A stretch of 64,000 bases of DNA from Syngnathus acus (lineage: Eukaryota; Chordata; Actinopteri; Syngnathiformes; Syngnathidae), in assembly GCF_901709675.1 (NCBI RefSeq), contig NC_051095.1, positions 4,833,956 through 4,897,955 on the forward strand, given 5' to 3'. Below are positions 55,486 through 64,000 of this stretch, in pieces. The stretch's first letter is position 1; each line of letters opens with the position of its first letter. Position numbers and translations under genes: made by a program. Under the pieces are notes generated by a model. It searched no databases. It saw only the letters and a program-made list of their open reading frames with translations, and was not told the DNA's origin.

Positions 55486-58400
55486 ATGGCGGCGCCCCTG
55501 GTGGCCGCGGCCGCTACGGGTCTCAGCATTCGACGAGGATATTCACAAAATATGTCGCCTAGGACACTACAAACAACTCAAAGTTTAGTTTATCCATCCA
55601 GTAGATTAGCGTATGATCGCCAGCGCCTGCTGGAGGTACGGTCATCGAGTGTTTTCGGACACGTAGCCACAACTACCCTAGTCTGTTTGCGTAGCCTCGG
55701 AGTGCTCAGGGCGCTAGCCCCAGGAGCTCACGACGCAGCGGGCTCGCCGGGCAGCACACGCCGGAGGAGGAGTAAGCGTAGGCGGTGTGACCGGCGGCGA
55801 AAGCGCGGCTGTCGAGGTGGGCTAACGGCTAAGCTGAGAGCTAACCCCTACAAACCGCCGCTTCCATCCATCTTCCTCTCCAACGTCCGCTCGCTGGATA
55901 ATAAAATGGACCATCTAAAACTGGAACTCTCTTCAAAGAGGGAAGTTAGAAACTGCTGCGCTCTCATCCTGACGGAGACATGGCTGAACTCATCAATGCC
56001 GGACAACGCCGTTAGCCTGGAGGGGCTCGCTACATTCCGCGCCGACAGAAACAGCGAGCTAAGCGGTAAATCCCGAGGAGGTGGGCTGTGTGTCTACATC
56101 AACAACAACTGGTGCAAAAATGCTAGATCTGTCGCCAGCTTCTGCTCTTCGGACATCGAGCTTTTGACTGTGAACTGCAGACCCTTCTACCTGCCCAGGG
56201 AGTTTACTGTTGTTAGCATCACGGCTGTGTACGTGCCTCCTAGCGCTAACACTAAAGAGGCCATGAGGGTTCTCTACCGGACAATTAGTGAGCTGCAATC
56301 CACGCACACAGAGGGGGTTTTCATCATTGCTGGGGACTTCAACCAGGCTAGCATGAAGACTATTCTCCCTCATTTTTACCAACACGTGGATTTTCCAACT
56401 CGGGGAGAGAACACTCTGGACTTGGTTTACACCAATATAAAGGATGCATTCAGAGCAGCCCCCCGCCCCCACCTCGGCTCTTCAGACCACCTATCTGTTA
56501 TGCTAACCCCTGCATACAGGCCCCTGCTGATCAGAGCAAAACCCACAGTGAAGCAGGTGAGGGTGTGGTCTGAGGGGGCCATGGAGGCACTCCAGGACTG
56601 CTTTGAGTGCTCTGACTGGGACATGTTCAAATCAGCAGCAACATATGACAATCAGATCAACATTGATGAGTACGCCATGACTGTGTCAGCCTACATCAAC
56701 AAATGCTCCGAGGACGTCAGCACCACTAAGAACATCATCACCCGAGCCAACCAACGACCCTGGATGACTGAGGATGTACGTCATACGCTGCGAGCACGGA
56801 ACTCAGCCTTCAAGTCTGGCGACAAGGAGGCACTGAGGACAGCGAGAGCCAACTTGAACCGTGCCATCAGGCTAGCGAAGCGAAGCCACAGTCGGAAAAT
56901 TCAGGATTTTTTCCACGACGCCAATAACACCAGGAGTATGTGGCAAGGCATACGGGCGATCACGGACTACAACTCACCCTCCCCCCCGGTGGGTGAGGTT
57001 GATGCTGACTTCCTAAATGGTCTAAATAACTTCTTTGGGCGTTTTGAGGCACTAAACAGCACTCCGGCAGTTAAAACTGTTCCCCACCAGGAAGAGGAGG
57101 TCCTCTGCCTTGACTCAGCCGACGTGTGGAAGACTCTGAGAAGAGTCAACCCACGTAAGGCCCCAGGCCCCGACAACATACCTGGGCGGGTGTTCAAGGA
57201 ATGTGCAGGCCAGCTGGCTGGTGTCATCACAGACATTTTTAACATCTCGCTGGACCAAGCCAAAGTGCCAGTGTGCTTCAAGGCTGCCTCCATCATTCCG
57301 GTGCCGAAGAAACCTCAAATCACCTCATGGAATGACTACAGACCTGTGGCACTGACTCCCATCATGATGAAGTGCTTCGAAAGGCTGCTCAAAGATCACA
57401 TCGTCTCCAGACTCCCCCCAACATTCGATCCGTTCCAGTTTGCCTACCGGCAGAACCGCTCCACTGAGGATGCCATCTCCTCCGTTCTTCACCTGAGCCT
57501 GGCTCACCTGGAGGAGAGGAACACCCACGTGCGGTTGCTGTTCCTGGACTTCAGCTCAGCGTTTAATACCATCATTCCACAACATCTGGTGGAAAAACTG
57601 GAACACCTGGGCTTCAGCACCCCCCTTCGGAACTGGCTGCTAGACTTCCTCACCAACAGACCTCAGTCAGTCCGGGTCGGACAGAACACCTCCGATGTCA
57701 TCACCCTCAGCACAGGCTCCCCTCAGGGCTGCGTCCTGAGCCCCCTGCTGTTCACCCTGATGACACACGACTGCGCCCCCAGGTTCACCACCAATCACAT
57801 CGTGAAGTTTGCAGACGACACAACGGTGGTGGGCCTCATCAGGGACAACAACGACCTGGACTACAGAGAGGAGGTGGAGCAGTTGGTGGGCTGGTGCAGA
57901 GAAAATAGCCTGATCCTGAATGTGGAGAAGACGAAGGAGATCATCGTCGACTTCAGGAAGAACCAGCCTCACCACGCTCCACTGATCATCAACAGCTCAG
58001 CTGTGGAGGTGGTCAGCAGCACTAAATTCCTGGGAGTCCACATCACAGACGACCTCACCTGGACTGTGAACACCACAACACTGGTCAAGAGGGCACAGAA
58101 GCGCTTGTACTTCCTGCGGAGGATGAGGAGAGCCCACCTGCCCCCACCCATCATGAGGACGTTCTACCGAAGCACCATAGAGAGCATTCTGACAAGCTGT
58201 CTCTCGGTGTGGTGTGGAGGTTGCAGCGCCTCCGATTGGAAGAACCTGAGGAGAGTGGTGAGGACAGCAGAGAGGATCATCGGGGCTCCTCTTCCCTCCA
58301 TTCAGGACTTGTCATCCCAGCGCTGCGTGTCCCGAGCCCGAAATATTATCAGTGACCCATCACACCCCCACCATGGACTGTTCTCCCTGCTGCCCTCTGG

Positions 58401-58491
58401 GAAGAGGTTTCGCAGCATCCGCTGCAGGTCCACCAGGTTCTGCAATAGTTTTTTCCCTGCTGTCGTCAGACTGCTGAACATTCAAACGTAG
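55486..58491 (+). CDS. LINE polyprotein: AP-like endonuclease plus reverse transcriptase
   Basis: The 1001-residue product nicks target DNA and reverse-transcribes its own RNA from the nick (target-primed reverse transcription) in the nucleus. Residues 1-130 form a basic N-terminal extension with an arginine/lysine cluster at about 92-112 (RRRRSKRRRCDRRRKRG), possibly for nuclear entry or RNA binding. The endonuclease spans about 128-345: N133 (SNVRSL), E164 (TETW), Y/P-rich VYVPPSAN, GDFN at 283-286, and the catalytic SDH at 333-335. The reverse transcriptase covers about 575-850: KAPGPDNIPG, DFSSAF (motif A, D688), GSPQGCVLSP from 744, and FADD at 775-778 with both catalytic aspartates. The C-terminal part ends with LLPSGKRFRS and NSFFPAVVRLLN, conserved in fish L2/Rex1-like elements. 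All core catalytic residues are present and the length fits the family. The start is the first ATG of the frame; an upstream start cannot be excluded. The exact clade within the Jockey superfamily is not certain. Confidence 0.93.
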   Translation: MAAPLVAAAATGLSIRRGYSQNMSPRTLQTTQSLVYPSSRLAYDRQRLLEVRSSSVFGHVATTTLVCLRSLGVLRALAPGAHDAAGSPGSTRRRRSKRRRCDRRRKRGCRGGLTAKLRANPYKPPLPSIFLSNVRSLDNKMDHLKLELSSKREVRNCCALILTETWLNSSMPDNAVSLEGLATFRADRNSELSGKSRGGGLCVYINNNWCKNARSVASFCSSDIELLTVNCRPFYLPREFTVVSITAVYVPPSANTKEAMRVLYRTISELQSTHTEGVFIIAGDFNQASMKTILPHFYQHVDFPTRGENTLDLVYTNIKDAFRAAPRPHLGSSDHLSVMLTPAYRPLLIRAKPTVKQVRVWSEGAMEALQDCFECSDWDMFKSAATYDNQINIDEYAMTVSAYINKCSEDVSTTKNIITRANQRPWMTEDVRHTLRARNSAFKSGDKEALRTARANLNRAIRLAKRSHSRKIQDFFHDANNTRSMWQGIRAITDYNSPSPPVGEVDADFLNGLNNFFGRFEALNSTPAVKTVPHQEEEVLCLDSADVWKTLRRVNPRKAPGPDNIPGRVFKECAGQLAGVITDIFNISLDQAKVPVCFKAASIIPVPKKPQITSWNDYRPVALTPIMMKCFERLLKDHIVSRLPPTFDPFQFAYRQNRSTEDAISSVLHLSLAHLEERNTHVRLLFLDFSSAFNTIIPQHLVEKLEHLGFSTPLRNWLLDFLTNRPQSVRVGQNTSDVITLSTGSPQGCVLSPLLFTLMTHDCAPRFTTNHIVKFADDTTVVGLIRDNNDLDYREEVEQLVGWCRENSLILNVEKTKEIIVDFRKNQPHHAPLIINSSAVEVVSSTKFLGVHITDDLTWTVNTTTLVKRAQKRLYFLRRMRRAHLPPPIMRTFYRSTIESILTSCLSVWCGGCSASDWKNLRRVVRTAERIIGAPLPSIQDLSSQRCVSRARNIISDPSHPHHGLFSLLPSGKRFRSIRCRSTRFCNSFFPAVVRLLNIQT

Positions 58492-58701
58492 CATTCCTCT
58501 GCACACTTGTAAATACTGTTTTTGTCTCCTGCACTGTTCACATACTTTATCACTGCTGCACTTTGTACTTTATAATTATCTTATCTCATATTTTTATATA
58601 GAATGTCACTTTTTTTTTAACCAGCCGAAATACCTCTACATTGCTGAAAGCCGTATGCAACGAAATTTCGTTTTGTACACACCTAGTGTTGACAAAATGA
58701 C

Positions 58702-58707
58702 AATAAA
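58702..58707 (+). promoter_or_regulatory. AATAAA in the LINE 3' UTR
   Basis: Seven bases before the TCTAAG tail. In this clade the hexamer is part of the conserved 3' terminus recognised by the reverse transcriptase, and may also act as a polyadenylation signal. Confidence 0.6.
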
Positions 58708-58713
58708 GTTCTG

Positions 58714-58743
58714 TCTAAGTCTAAGTCTAAGTCTAAGTCTAAG
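58714..58743 (+). repeat. (TCTAAG)5 LINE 3' tail
   Basis: Five perfect hexamers directly after GTTCTG. Short tandem 3' tails instead of poly(A) are characteristic of L2/CR1-type elements. Confidence 0.95.
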
Positions 58744-58887
58744 ACATACGCCGAAGCAGAACTTAATTCATATCTGGTTTCCAGTTCTGTTTAGCTAGTA
58801 TGAACTTCTACTCAGATACTCAGATATTATGGCCTGCAATTTTGCTGCTTAAAGTTTAATACGCTTCGTTTCAACGTGATTCAAGCC

Positions 58888-59255
58888 AGGCTTCTTTGAA
58901 GTGTATGAGATCACCCAAGCGCTTACTTCCAGTGCTAAATGTCAAGCTAAGGTTAGCTTGCCAATTAGCGCGATTCCTTGTAATCTTTTCATGAGGACAA
59001 TACTTGTCAACATTATCTTATTGACCAACATGGAGGTTCTGATCGATGATTTGATTTAGTTGGCAAGCCGCCTCTCATCGCTAGCTAGCTGACGCTAAGT
59101 AGCGCTGAGTTTGCCTCGGCTTCCAACTACTAGCGTGTAGGCGGTTTGAGCACGGCCACTTCAGCGAAACTTGGGACGGTCTTGAGGGTTTAGTTTAGTT
59201 TTTGTTTTGCTGTTCACTGTGTTTTGATGATGCAAATTTTGACTGAACGCTTATT
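58888..59255 (+). repeat. Unclassified interspersed repeat, copy 2
   Basis: ATCACCCAAGC, ATGTCAAGCTAAGGTTAGCT, TCGCTAGCTAGCTGACGC, TTCCAACTACTAGCGTGTAG, TTTTGCTGTTCACTGTGTTT and GCAAATTTTGACT correspond in order to blocks at 18.04-18.60 kb. This copy lacks the 157-bp duplication found there. Confidence 0.55.
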
Positions 59256-61739
59256 TCGAGCCTTGACCCGGTGCTCCCGCTCGACATAGCCATCGAGGTA
59301 TTTCATTTATCAGTCGCGCTTTTCAGTGTGAAGAAAAAGTCAATGTTTGGCTCATTGTTAATACCTCCAGATGGCCTTCCGTTGTTTGATGCTATTCTTC
59401 TCCAACGCGGCATAAAGCAAAGCATGTGGGTGTTCGGGCTCTTGACGGTTATGTATATTTTCAGTGTGTTGCTGTGGCCTTCGGAGGATTAGTCACGGGT
59501 CTGTGAGCGTTACCGGAGTGGAATTAGGACCCCGCTGTGTTTGCAAGCAACACGAGCAGCACACAATCTTCGCAAACAAAAAGAAGGAGTGAAAGCAGGC
59601 GGAGGATTGGCCTGCTGTTAACTACTTAAAGCAGTGCTACTCAAAAACTGGGACTGCAAACTCATTTGCTATCCACTATTGACAAATATTGTACTGCAAT
59701 GTTTTTCCCTCCATTCCTCTTCCACCCAATTCTTTGAAGTGTGTCAAACACTACCCCCAAAAAAATAATGGAATTAATAATAATGAATTCTTACTGCAAT
59801 TCTGTCATCGTTGTGTGTAACAAAAAACAAAAAGAACGACGCTGATGCTTGTATCGCTCGAACTCTTACTTTTTAGGTGAATTTATTACGCTGTGATCTT
59901 CCATGCTTCATCCTAAAAAACAAGACGGGCTTTGATCAACGGCACCCCAAAAAAAAAAAAAAAAAGCTCCGGTAAAACATGGGTGGAATTGGCTTCATGT
60001 TTGACAAAGCAATTGTTTGATATATTTTTTGTATGTAGCGACCGTGGGACAACAAGCCAAGCTTTGGCTTCATGAAATATTTAGTTAGTCACGACAACCA
60101 TAAAGCCTCAAATATCCATGATTGAATTTACTACCCCACATTTTCCATAATCATAAAGGGAAAGTTATCATTTTGTATTAAATATATTAAACACAGTGCA
60201 GCCTTGGTTTACTTGCTGCTAATGCAAAAAATATATATATATATGGTTATAGCCCTTGAGCAAAGCTTCGGCAAAAGCTGAAACAAAAACCAAAATCTAA
60301 ATCTTTTTAAAAAGAAAAGCCATTGTTGACTCCAGTCAAAATTCCAGTGTTTTCTTGTTTTTATTGTAATTTAAGAAAAACACTCGCCTCTTCATTGTAC
60401 TAAAAGTTCACTCATTACAATTCAAATCAGTCCCTTTTAATTGTTCATCTGTTTGTTTGGGAAGTTTTTTTTGTGTGCTATGAAGCTCCCAAGGATAGAC
60501 ACCGCGAGAATTTTCGGATCAAAACATCGCCGGGCTTAGGCTGGATGATGCTGCCAGCGGCGTTAGCCTTGTTTTCCTCTCCTTGATCTGATTCCCAACT
60601 CGTCGACGGGAAGGTAAAGAACGCAAAACAAATACACTTTAATGATGTGTTCCAGTTCCACCTGGCGACAACCATGATTTTTTGAATAATATATTGCCCT
60701 ATATAACAAGTGATTGATCTATTGTGAGGGGGGCTACACCCCCCCCCCCCATGCCCCCTTACGCTACATGAAAAATGCCTCTGTCATAGAAAGTCATTGG
60801 TAATTGGTGGGTTGGTGTCTGGAGGGGCGTAATTGATAGGGAAGCAAACTGCTTGTTACTAGGCAGAATTCAAATAGTACCTAAATGAATGTTTGAAAAT
60901 AAATGTACTCCATATAATCATTAAATATAACTGATCTGTGTTTAGCTAATTTACTGTATTGTATTAAAAAAAAACAAAGAAGCCAAATAAATATCCAGTG
61001 ACACTTAGCCGACCACTAGAGGGAGCCCACATGCCACACTTTGAGATTCAAAGTGAAATTTCCTATACATTTGACAGTACTTTTTAAAAGTCTGAGCTCA
61101 ATGAGCAATTATTCTTGTCTACCCGCTTGGTAGAAAAATGTTGGTGGTTGAAAAACAATATTTGACCTTGCTTGAAATGTTACTCACCCGAAATGCTACC
61201 ATTTGCGCGTTCCAATCCTGTCTTTTTGAAGATAAACGTACCTTTAAAGGAACCGTGCATACATATCAGTCCACATCAGACAACTCGTTTGCATATCTGA
61301 CCTGTCAATAACGGCGGAGGGAGTGAGCCGCAGAGCGAAGGCGGGATTTAATTCATCATCGTCGTATCTCTGTTCTTTGTTCTCGGGGTAAATGTGGCGG
61401 GCATGCTTCAAAGGCATTTTAATGGGGTGGCAGCGTGAAGATGCCAGGAGGCCAATTACACGTGCGCTACACTTTAGTACTTTCCGTGAATCCTGCTGCT
61501 CAGATATGGTGATAGCTCCGATTCCTCTCCTGTGGAATAGCTGACCTTGACCTGGGTAGAATTGGTCGTATGCAAACAGCACGGGGAGTACCTCAAGTTG
61601 TCTGCAGCTCCGAGCTGCGGAAAGAGTGAAATGTCGACTATTCAAGCTATCGCTAATGCTCGGAGCTTGCGTTGATGGGATTATAAGGCTTGAAAGGTGG
61701 AATCTCAGTGAAATGACTCATATGTCTGCCATGTTTTCT
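59256..61739. other. Unique sequence, no gene supported
   Basis: 59271-59492 holds a 73-codon plus frame of protein-like composition (MFGSLLIPPDGLPLFDAILL) without splice signals or family match. A 12-base poly(C) lies at 60739-60750. An A-run (59946-59963) and a short TA run (60232-60243) are present. 61244-61645 carries a minus frame of 133 codons with no recognisable domain. Confidence 0.35.
61012..61026 (+). promoter_or_regulatory. CTCF-like motif
   Basis: ACCACTAGAGGGAGC matches the vertebrate CTCF core CCACYAGRKGGCR except for one A in the GGC position. Motif evidence only. Confidence 0.3.
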
Positions 61740-62110
61740 CCGTGGCTCAGTGAATCATCTAAGTCTGCGATCTTAGGCCGACTCAAATTATCTGAGTCTT
61801 TTGACTCGAGTCATTCAGTCCAATTGCCGTAAGCCGCTGCGTGTTTGGTCCAGCCGCAAACGTAAATTGTTTCCATTGAGTCGGTTCACTTGAGTCGTTA
61901 AACCAGAGTCTGCTAACTCCACTCAGTGAGCCAAATCATCTTAGTCTAAAGTTTTCGTTGAGTCCGTTCATTTGAGTCAGTGAATCAATGTGTCTGAGTC
62001 TGCCAACAATACTCAGTGAACCAAATCGTCTGATTGAGTCTCTTCACTTGAGTCTGTGAACAAGTGTCTGTTAACTCGATTCATTGCGTCAAACGATCTG
62101 AGCTTGCAGT
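61740..62110. repeat. Degenerate TGAGTC minisatellite, about 90-bp unit
   Basis: Words TGAGTC, CTCAGTGA, CCAAATC and GTCTGCTAACTC recur throughout. A higher-order unit is visible: GTCTGCTAACTCCACTCAGT at 61908, GTCTGCCAACAATACTCAGT at 61998 and GTCTGTTAACTCGATTCATT at 62066, each followed by a CAAATC/CAAACG...TGAGTC block. Spacings are 90 and 68 bases, so units have lost segments. TGAGTC is also an AP-1 half-type word; no function is implied. Confidence 0.7.
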
Positions 62111-63651
62111 TTTTCCGTACTTTACAGGATCCAGCCAGAGGACTCATAGGACCCAGAACTTGTGATTCCCGATTCAGTCCAAAGATGTGTTGGATGTGGA
62201 TAAGAAATCCAGCTGTCGGTAAGTCAAGTGTTTGAGATTATCTCGGTAACTGGTAAGGCTACTCTTCAGGTTTGATTAGGTGTCAACCGTAAAGTGGAAA
62301 AAGAAAAGAAAGAGGGATCAAATAAAGAAGACAATTTGGAACATGTGTTGAAGCTGGACAAGCGTACTGTGACTCGTTATCACAGCTCCTCAGCTTTTAC
62401 AGTACCAGAATATTTTCTTCACCTCCGTCTGTAACACAACATCCATCCAGTCGAACAAGAAAAAAAAAAAATGGTCCCAGTTGGGGTAAGGGAGCCTTCC
62501 CCATCCATCTGCTTGGAGATGAGTGCCCTTGGATGTCACAAAATGCCTCAACATGCCCCTCATGCTCATCAGCCAGGAAGAGCCTCACCCCGCCTCGCGT
62601 CTCGGCTTTGGCACTGGCGTTCGGTTCTCGGCAGGGTGCGCTTGATTTGACCAGAAGGAGGCGTCTCATGATTGATGACTCCCGCCACGGCGCCGCGGCC
62701 ACACCGATCTGGCTTGGGCTTTATCTACAGATGTGTATGGCCTGCCTGTGAGTAATTTAGAGCACCTCAAGCATTTCTCTGCCAGCTTTAGCTTGGGGAG
62801 CCATGAAATAATTTGCGGTAAATTGTCATATCGTTTAATAAAGAAGTGCTTAGCTACATGTGGGGAAACTAATTAATCTTATTTTAACTTCAGGAAAATG
62901 AACAGTACTGTTATGACATCCTTGCGTGAATTCTGTCCTTATTTTTAATTAACAAATGAGGCAGTTTTAGGCTTATTGTTTTAATAATACAAGAATAACA
63001 TTGTCTGACTTTTTCCCTTTGTTGAACTTTCATTTTGACATCATATTACGATTACATCCAGAGGAAATGGACTGTGACGTGGGCCTTTTTTGTTTCAAAA
63101 CCAGGTCAGCGTTTTTCCCCCAAAAATGTGGCTGTTGTATAACATGTCAAGTCTTGAAACTAATGGCAAATAGATAGCAGTTGAAAGTCAGAAACATCCG
63201 TACAAATATGGTTTGACAAACACGACTAATTGGCATCTACTCCTCCCCATGACGAATTACACACGCGCGCACACACAGCATCCATTTATTCTAGTGAAAG
63301 TGCGCCATCAGTTGGTGGCTTTTAGCACTGCAGTGGAGTCACCTTATAGTCTTCCTCTAATTTCCACCTGGCAATGGTGGATGGAGCAAAGTGAAGGCCA
63401 TTGTGTGTTTTACAACATCGTTTCGAACTGGGGTTATGACCCAATTGCACCGTTGTGCTATTGATGATAGCCACCCTGATTTATTCTCGGATGAGGTCAT
63501 CAATTGAGCTGCCTTGACGAGACGGGACAGCAAAGGATGAGCCAAGGCGAACTTTTGCCCCGTTGTTTTGTAATCGAGTTTCCCCCAGAGGCCTTGGCTA
63601 ATGCCGCAGAGTATATGGGTAGCTAGATAGCTATCAAGCTATCAAGCTAAA
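62111..63651. other. Unique sequence; weak minus-strand coding candidate
   Basis: 62480-62702 on the minus strand encodes a stretch with protein-like texture (SAPCREPNASAKAETRGGVR, LFLADEHEGHVEAFCDIQGH), but there is no family match and the flanking splice sites are unconvincing. Nothing else was recognised. Confidence 0.25.
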
Positions 63652-63729
63652 TTGGATGGATGGATGGATGGATGGATGGATGGATGGATGGATGGATGGA
63701 TGGATGGATGGATGGATGGACGGACGGAC
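63652..63729. repeat. (GGAT)n microsatellite
   Basis: About 17 GGAT/GATG tetramers run from about 63653 to 63720, ending in two GGAC units. It is preceded by GCTATCAAGCTATCAAGCTA. Confidence 0.9.
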
Positions 63730-64000
63730 TTTTTTTAAAGAACACTTAAATGTCGAAGTAAAAAATGCATTCATGAATGAACAGTATTTTCTTTGAAACT
63801 TTTTTGTCCAATGAACAGTTTAAAGAATGTAGCTGTTAGCCGAGGGTCGCATCCACATTAGTCATGTTGTTTTCTGCACTTTAAAATTGCTTTCCCGCAG
63901 CCGTGCTCATTCTGTTCAGTCCTCATTTTTTTGTCAAGAAATCAAATGAAAAGGTCTCCTTGCTTTTTCTTAGTTGTTGTTTTTGTTTTGTCACTCGCCC
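63730..64000. other. Unique sequence to window end
   Basis: No feature was recognised. Confidence 0.4.

Larger units (their letters stand above)
55470..58743 (+). mobile_element. Near full-length L2/Rex1-like LINE, apparently intact
   Basis: A single 1001-codon frame (55486-58491) is followed by a 3' UTR with CGAAATTTCGTTTTGTACAC, an AATAAA at 58702-58707 and five perfect TCTAAG units at 58714-58743, the template-type tail of this clade. The 5' boundary is uncertain. The ATG lies in CCAGATGGCGGCGCCCC and upstream DNA is AT-rich and unlike the element, so little 5' UTR is present and no ORF1 is seen; the copy may be slightly 5' truncated. No target-site duplication was evident. The absence of frame breaks over 3 kb indicates a young insertion. 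Confidence 0.9.

Noticed and set aside
56059-58154. Minus-strand frames of 60-137 codons opposite the LINE
   Set aside because: They are shadows of the 1001-codon sense frame.
1-64000. Prokaryotic-style operons, CRISPR arrays, phage or viral genes
   Set aside because: No run of co-directional long frames, no regularly spaced direct repeats with unique spacers, and no viral protein signatures; the repeat content is that of a fish genome.

Overview
The window looks like nuclear DNA of a teleost fish, probably a percomorph; I do not name a species. The evidence is an intact fish-type non-LTR retrotransposon, several families of short non-autonomous DNA transposons with fish-typical termini, abundant microsatellites and long G or C homopolymers, and no operon-like packing of open frames. 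Most open frames above 60 codons are chance frames in intergenic or intronic DNA.

Layout. 1-2.3 kb is dense in repeats: an AT-rich inverted repeat, a hAT-like fragment split by a TA-flanked element with perfect 25-bp termini that itself carries a broken SINE, then a second hAT-like element. 2.3-20 kb is mostly unique DNA with simple repeats, a GAGTTAGTTG minisatellite, a GGGTCA...TGACCC-type element, a 75-bp and a 157-bp tandem duplication and one tRNA-like fragment. 20-30 kb holds a 5'-truncated non-LTR tail and further hAT-like and palindromic elements. 30.1-32.4 kb is the best candidate for a host gene: three minus-strand exons joined by phase-compatible, strong splice sites, beginning with a short ATG exon. 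Weaker exon candidates lie at 25.9 kb, 34.4 kb and 36.7-36.9 kb. 37-51 kb is largely unique, with possible conserved noncoding stretches, one hAT MITE with a perfect 8-bp target duplication, and a long-hairpin element. 51.0-51.5 kb is a decayed reverse transcriptase relic. 55.5-58.7 kb is an apparently intact LINE encoding an AP-like endonuclease and a reverse transcriptase in one 1001-codon frame, ending in five TCTAAG units. 58.7-64 kb is again unique DNA with a TGAGTC minisatellite and a GGAT microsatellite.

Function. The LINE is the only clearly intact protein-coding gene. The non-autonomous elements would have depended on transposases encoded elsewhere, and the decayed LINE copies record earlier waves of non-LTR activity. 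The minus-strand gene could not be identified and its 3' end is unresolved. No CRISPR, operon, rRNA or intact tRNA gene was seen.
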